Assembly: GCA_022560555.1 (NCBI GenBank)
Contig: JADFSZ010000089.1
Coordinates: 1 to 7,107 of the forward strand
Length of the DNA: 7,107 nt
From: JADFSZ01 sp022560555 [NCBI: PVC group bacterium]
Lineage (GTDB): Bacteria > GCA-001730085 > JADFSZ01
Direction of reading: 5' to 3'
Shown: piece after piece, positions 7,001 through 7,107 of the stretch
Layout: every line of letters begins with the position of its first letter
Numbering within the stretch: the stretch's first letter is position 1
The notes under the pieces: generated by a model
The model's database searches: none
Told to the model about the DNA's origin: nothing
The model's input: only the letters and a program-made list of their open reading frames with translations
Translations under genes and position numbers: made by a program

Positions 7001-7107
7001 CATCACGATATCTATTCGATTGAAGATCTCGCGCAATTGATTCATGATCTAAAAAATGCAAATCGTTTTGCCGATGTCAGCGTAAAACTTGTTGCCGAAT
7101 TCGGCGT
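4001..7107 (+). CDS. gltB: glutamate synthase large subunit, 5' part
   Basis: The frame is open from the ATG at 4001 to the window edge (1035 codons plus 2 bases). The ribosome-binding site GAGAGG (3988-3993) is 7 nt before it. GltB uses glutamine and 2-oxoglutarate to make two glutamates. The precursor starts with a 19-residue propeptide; cleavage would expose Cys20 (EHDACGVGF) as the N-terminal nucleophile of the class II glutamine amidotransferase domain (about 20-430). Further landmarks of that domain are [28 protein letters not shown] (231-240), [11 protein letters not shown] (253-263) and [10 protein letters not shown] (293-302). The central domain includes [13 protein letters not shown] from 497. 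The FMN/synthase domain begins with GAMSYGSIS (886-894) and [10 protein letters not shown] (967-976). The 3Fe-4S cysteines, the C-terminal beta-helix and any gltD lie beyond the window. The full protein is usually about 1500 residues, so roughly a third is missing. It is separated from the PII operon by a terminator. Confidence 0.97.
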   Translation, partial: MSLVPQKQGLYDPAMEHDACGVGFIVQMEGKKSHTIIRNGLTILENLAHRGACGCDPLTGDGAGITTQVPDKFLRKECQKNHIVLPPEGEYGVGNVFLPPNLEERNAYEEWFEQIIHGEGQKFLGWRDIPHDSSQIGKVAHSVEPEFRQIFIQKDSGIKDQDAFERKLYVIRKLIEKKVWNSHFSQQSYFHIASLSTRTLVYKGQLMSDQLDRFYLDLRDESFESCLAMVHSRYSTNTFPSWPLAHPYRMLSHNGEINTLRGNINWSHAREMLYKSELFGDDIHKIHPIIQPGGSDSAAFDNVLEMLVLTGRSLPHAVMMMIPEAWSGHTSMDEDKRAFYEYHACLMEPWDGPASIAFTDGRYIGAVLDRNGLRPSRYYVTKDHYVIMASEAGVLEIPPNNVLLKGRLQPGKMFLVDTNEGRIIDDTELKRSYATKKPYKEWLKENLVHIDELPKPKRVLGLDKDRLLERQQAFGYTLEDLKLILKPMVEEGKEATGSMGNDAPLAVLSNKPQLLYNYFKQLFAQVTNPPVDAIREEIIMGPEMFLGAEGNQLDEVPEHCRRLKINEPIISNEDLEKIREFNEAGLTSDTLKTIFLKKDGVKGLEVSLENLFGQADQAIKKGHTLLILSDRDVSQDHVPMPALLACSGLHHHLIRNGKRTKVSLIIETGEAREMHQFALLIGYGANAVNPYLAFETIQYEIEHGDFDPNLAFDKAVTNYIKATRIGLYKIISKMGISTIQSYCGAQIFEAVGLGDELVEKYFTATPSRIGGIGIETLAEEMLARHRRAYPPADTDQYEYKELDIGGHYYWRREGEFHQINPQMIALLQHATRSGDSSMYKKYASLVNDQSKNRATLRGLLKFKKGNSIPINDVEPAKEIVKRFATGAMSYGSISKEAHETLAIAMNRMGGFSNTGEGGEDPDRFQPDSNGDLRRSRIKQVAQGRFGVTIEYLVNADQLQIKMAQGAKPGEGGQLPGYKVSKEIAKTRSTTPGVGLISPPPHHDIYSIEDLAQLIHDLKNANRFADVSVKLVAEFG

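Noticed and set aside
1-7107. CRISPR arrays, tRNA or rRNA genes, insertion sequences
   Set aside because: I saw no repeat-spacer pattern, no cloverleaf or rRNA signature, and no transposase or terminal repeats.

Overview
The window looks like a nitrogen-assimilation locus from a Gram-negative, moderately AT-rich bacterium. The evidence is an outer-membrane beta-barrel protein with a signal peptide, sigma-54 (-24/-12) promoters, a sigma-54 enhancer-binding activator, and an ammonium transporter plus PII pair. I cannot name the lineage. The protein style would fit a deltaproteobacterial, Nitrospirota, Omnitrophota or PVC-type genome, but that is only an impression.

Layout, all genes on the + strand: (1) 1-276, the C-terminal end of a NifA/NtrC-type sigma-54 activator with its Fis-type DNA-binding helix-turn-helix; (2) 277-938, a 660-base stretch with no convincing gene but dense regulatory DNA, including two strong sigma-54 promoters (371-386 and 765-780); (3) 939-1736, a TorF/Gcw_chp-like putative porin; (4) 1737-2018, a regulatory region with a third sigma-54 promoter (1936-1951); (5) 2019-3341, an ammonium transporter (amtB), and 3376-3717, a PII signalling protein (glnK-like), forming one operon closed by a stem-loop terminator at 3784-3833; (6) 4001 to the window end, the first 1035 codons of the glutamate synthase large subunit (gltB), preceded by a sigma-70-like promoter.

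The most striking signal is a recurring element with core ACA-AAAA-TGT. The exact ten-mer ACAAAAATGT occurs four times (295, 676, 950, 1793), and near-copies lie at 646 and 1762. Two copies sit upstream of the porin promoter 30 bp apart, two sit upstream of the amtB promoter 31 bp apart, and one lies upstream of the 371 promoter. All five are about 98-195 bp before the predicted transcription starts, where sigma-54 enhancers normally lie. They differ from the classical NifA (TGT-N10-ACA) and NtrC sites. I infer that they are the operator of a sigma-54 activator, possibly the one whose end is encoded at 1-276.

Proposed working: under nitrogen limitation the activator turns on a porin (outer-membrane passage), AmtB (inner-membrane ammonium uptake) and PII (gating and signalling). 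GltB, which appears to be under separate control, turns glutamine plus 2-oxoglutarate into glutamate. The perfect sigma-54 promoter at 371-386 points into DNA with no clear gene and may drive a small RNA, a small protein or a second, longer porin transcript.
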